The notes under the pieces were generated by a model. The model did no database searches, had not been told where the DNA came from, and saw only the letters and a list, made by a program, of their open reading frames with translations. A program made the translations under genes and the position numbers. Below, one piece after another: positions 62,495 to 64,000 of a stretch of DNA of 64,000 nt. The stretch's first letter is position 1, and each line of letters begins with the position of its first letter. The stretch lies in assembly GCA_013399875.1 (NCBI GenBank), contig VXAZ01005702.1, forward strand, positions 1,095,768 to 1,159,767, written 5' to 3'. Source of the DNA: Gymnorhina tibicen (taxonomy: Eukaryota; Chordata; Aves; Passeriformes; Artamidae).

Positions 62495-64000
62495 AGGAGC
62501 ATTTATAGGTCTTGATGAAGGCTAAATTATAAAGTTCGATGGAAAGAAAGACAATATAGAGGAATGAATATTGAAAGAAATTCCTAAATTACAATACAGT
62601 ATCTATCTTCATATCTATGATGAAGACAAATCCAGAGACATCCTCCATTAATTTCAGTGGTAAAGAGAAAACATCAGAGTTAAACCTTTTAAAAAATCAG
62701 TCTCTGGATTTTTTTTTATCCTTAAAATACTGAAGAAAATACACCCTTCTCTGAAAAGGCAAAATTAGCATAAGTTTTGTTTGCAAGTTGAAATCTGGAT
62801 CAAAATGTTGCAAGGCTTATACACAGCATTTCTATTGCACAAAAGGTCAGCTGTTGTTTTGGCTGACATTCTTAATATAGTAATATTTCACAGCTGGTAA
62901 TTTGCAGCCAGTAATAGCCAGATGGTGCTTTTTCTAAGGTGAATTTAGAGCATTTTGAGCAGTTGTAAATGTGAGACTCATAACAGCAAAGCAACACAGA
63001 GTATTCTAGAGCTCTATCTTTCTGGATTCAATAGCATGCTTAATCACAGCCAAGACCAGACATGCTCTACATGGTAGACTGCAATAAGGGACCTATGATA
63101 ATCAGGCGTAACAGAATTGCTTTATTTTTGACCTCTGTCAGACTTAAATTTCAGCTCACAGAGCTCAGTGCTCTCCTGAGAATGCTTATTTTGAGATTTT
63201 CTGCAATTTTTGTACCGATTTTGGCAGACTTTATTTTAAATCACTGCCTTATTATGCCAGGTGTCCCTAGTGCCTGTGTAAAACATTTTATGCTACCAGG
63301 CACTAATGTTATGAGGTTTTGGAGAGCTGGAACAGGAGATAAAGGTGTGCATGTGAAAACATGTATATATTGTATAAAATTAGTCAAAAAAACCAAAAGT
63401 GGAGGAATAAATAATGTGTTTGCCATATTCACGCAGCAAGACTACGTAATCCTTATTTTTAAGGAAACCTGCTTAGTGAAATTTTGCTACCATGTTCAGT
63501 TCCAAGTCTGAAGTGTTTATAATGGGCAAGGGAATGGTAAACTATGAGCTTCACAGATTTCCTGCCAGTTGATAATATTTCCTGAAAGTTATTTAAGGTA
63601 ACGGCTTGACATGATAATCTGCCTTCAGGCTATATCCGAGTTAGACCCATTGTTGAGTAGAGAACACCTGAAAGCGAGAAACTCCTCATCTCCCTGTCCC
63701 TTAGGAACCTTTCCAAGAGGTATATATATTTTTAAGACACAATGTTGAAGAGTCTTGTGAAATAATGTTGATACTCTTGGATTTCAAGGAAAAAATCCTT
63801 GTCCTGGTGATATATGCTAGTCTTCAGGGTTTTTGTTTTTTCCAGTGAGCAACATATTTGCCAATATTCATTTTTAAGCTTTCCTTGCAGTTGAGCTAAT
63901 GATATGTGCAGTATCAGGAAGACAGAACATTGGACTACAGGGTTATAGAGTCCAATCTCTCCCAGCTGCAGGCAACGAGCCTCATGTATGCTCTCACTTA
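61001..64000. other. AT-rich non-coding DNA
   Basis: No supported gene. The 149-codon plus-strand frame at 63062-63511 is not recognised and has no obvious exon boundaries. The 61570-61830 segment is non-repetitive and rich in TAAT and ATTA words, which fits a conserved non-coding element. A 28-A tract lies at 62466-62493. Confidence 0.4.
62466..62493 (+). repeat. 28-base poly-A tract
   Basis: Uninterrupted A run followed by CAGGAGC. No processed gene copy is recognised upstream. Confidence 0.95.

Noticed and set aside
63062..63511. 149-codon plus-strand frame at the right end
   Set aside because: No recognised protein, no splice or promoter context; base composition matches its surroundings.
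1..64000. tRNA genes, CRISPR arrays, operons or bacterial-type regulatory sites
   Set aside because: None seen. CR1 elements, LTRs and splice-like signals show vertebrate DNA; short direct repeats are microsatellites.

Overview
This window looks like a piece of a bird genome, probably a songbird (inference). The evidence is CR1 LINEs with the avian 3'-end sequence, several avian-type retroviral LTRs, an AT-rich background with short simple repeats, and no sign of operons, ribosome binding sites or dense open reading frames. Almost all of it reads as intron or intergenic DNA. Most open frames are short chance frames, and the longest ones lie inside LTR or CR1 DNA.

One stretch looks like real protein-coding sequence: a 142-base internal exon on the minus strand at 13855-13996. 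It has a canonical acceptor and a GTAAGTG donor, and the frame is open across it. I do not recognise the protein. If it is real, much of the window may be intron of a minus-strand gene. A weaker candidate exon, also minus strand, lies at 33084-33366.

Layout. 1-5220: AT-rich, with two diverged copies of a ~137 bp sequence (687-822 and 3555-3693). 5226-5730: a 12-bp perfect hairpin followed by an unexplained GC-rich island. 13855-13996: the exon. 14690-15330: old CR1 remnant, minus. 15556-16342: CR1, minus. 21453-22012: LTR, minus. 26376-27570: a truncated copy of that LTR followed by a different, CpG-rich LTR. 28013-28945: CR1, minus. 36809-37442: solo LTR with a perfect 6-bp target duplication. 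38379-38852: partial LTR containing the only ambiguous base (N at 38853). 44497-45007: solo LTR with an imperfect 6-bp duplication. 47763-48786: GC-rich LTR with a 5-bp duplication, followed closely by another LTR at 48968-49381. 55811-56360: CR1, minus. 59560-61000: highly degenerate CR1, plus strand. The remaining stretches are AT-rich unique-looking DNA with microsatellites.

The LTRs appear to be solo copies: I saw no gag, pol or env frame next to any of them. I found no new multi-gene biological system. The items most worth following up are the orphan exon, the paired 137-bp repeat, the hairpin and GC island at 5.2-5.7 kb, and the promoter-bearing LTRs.
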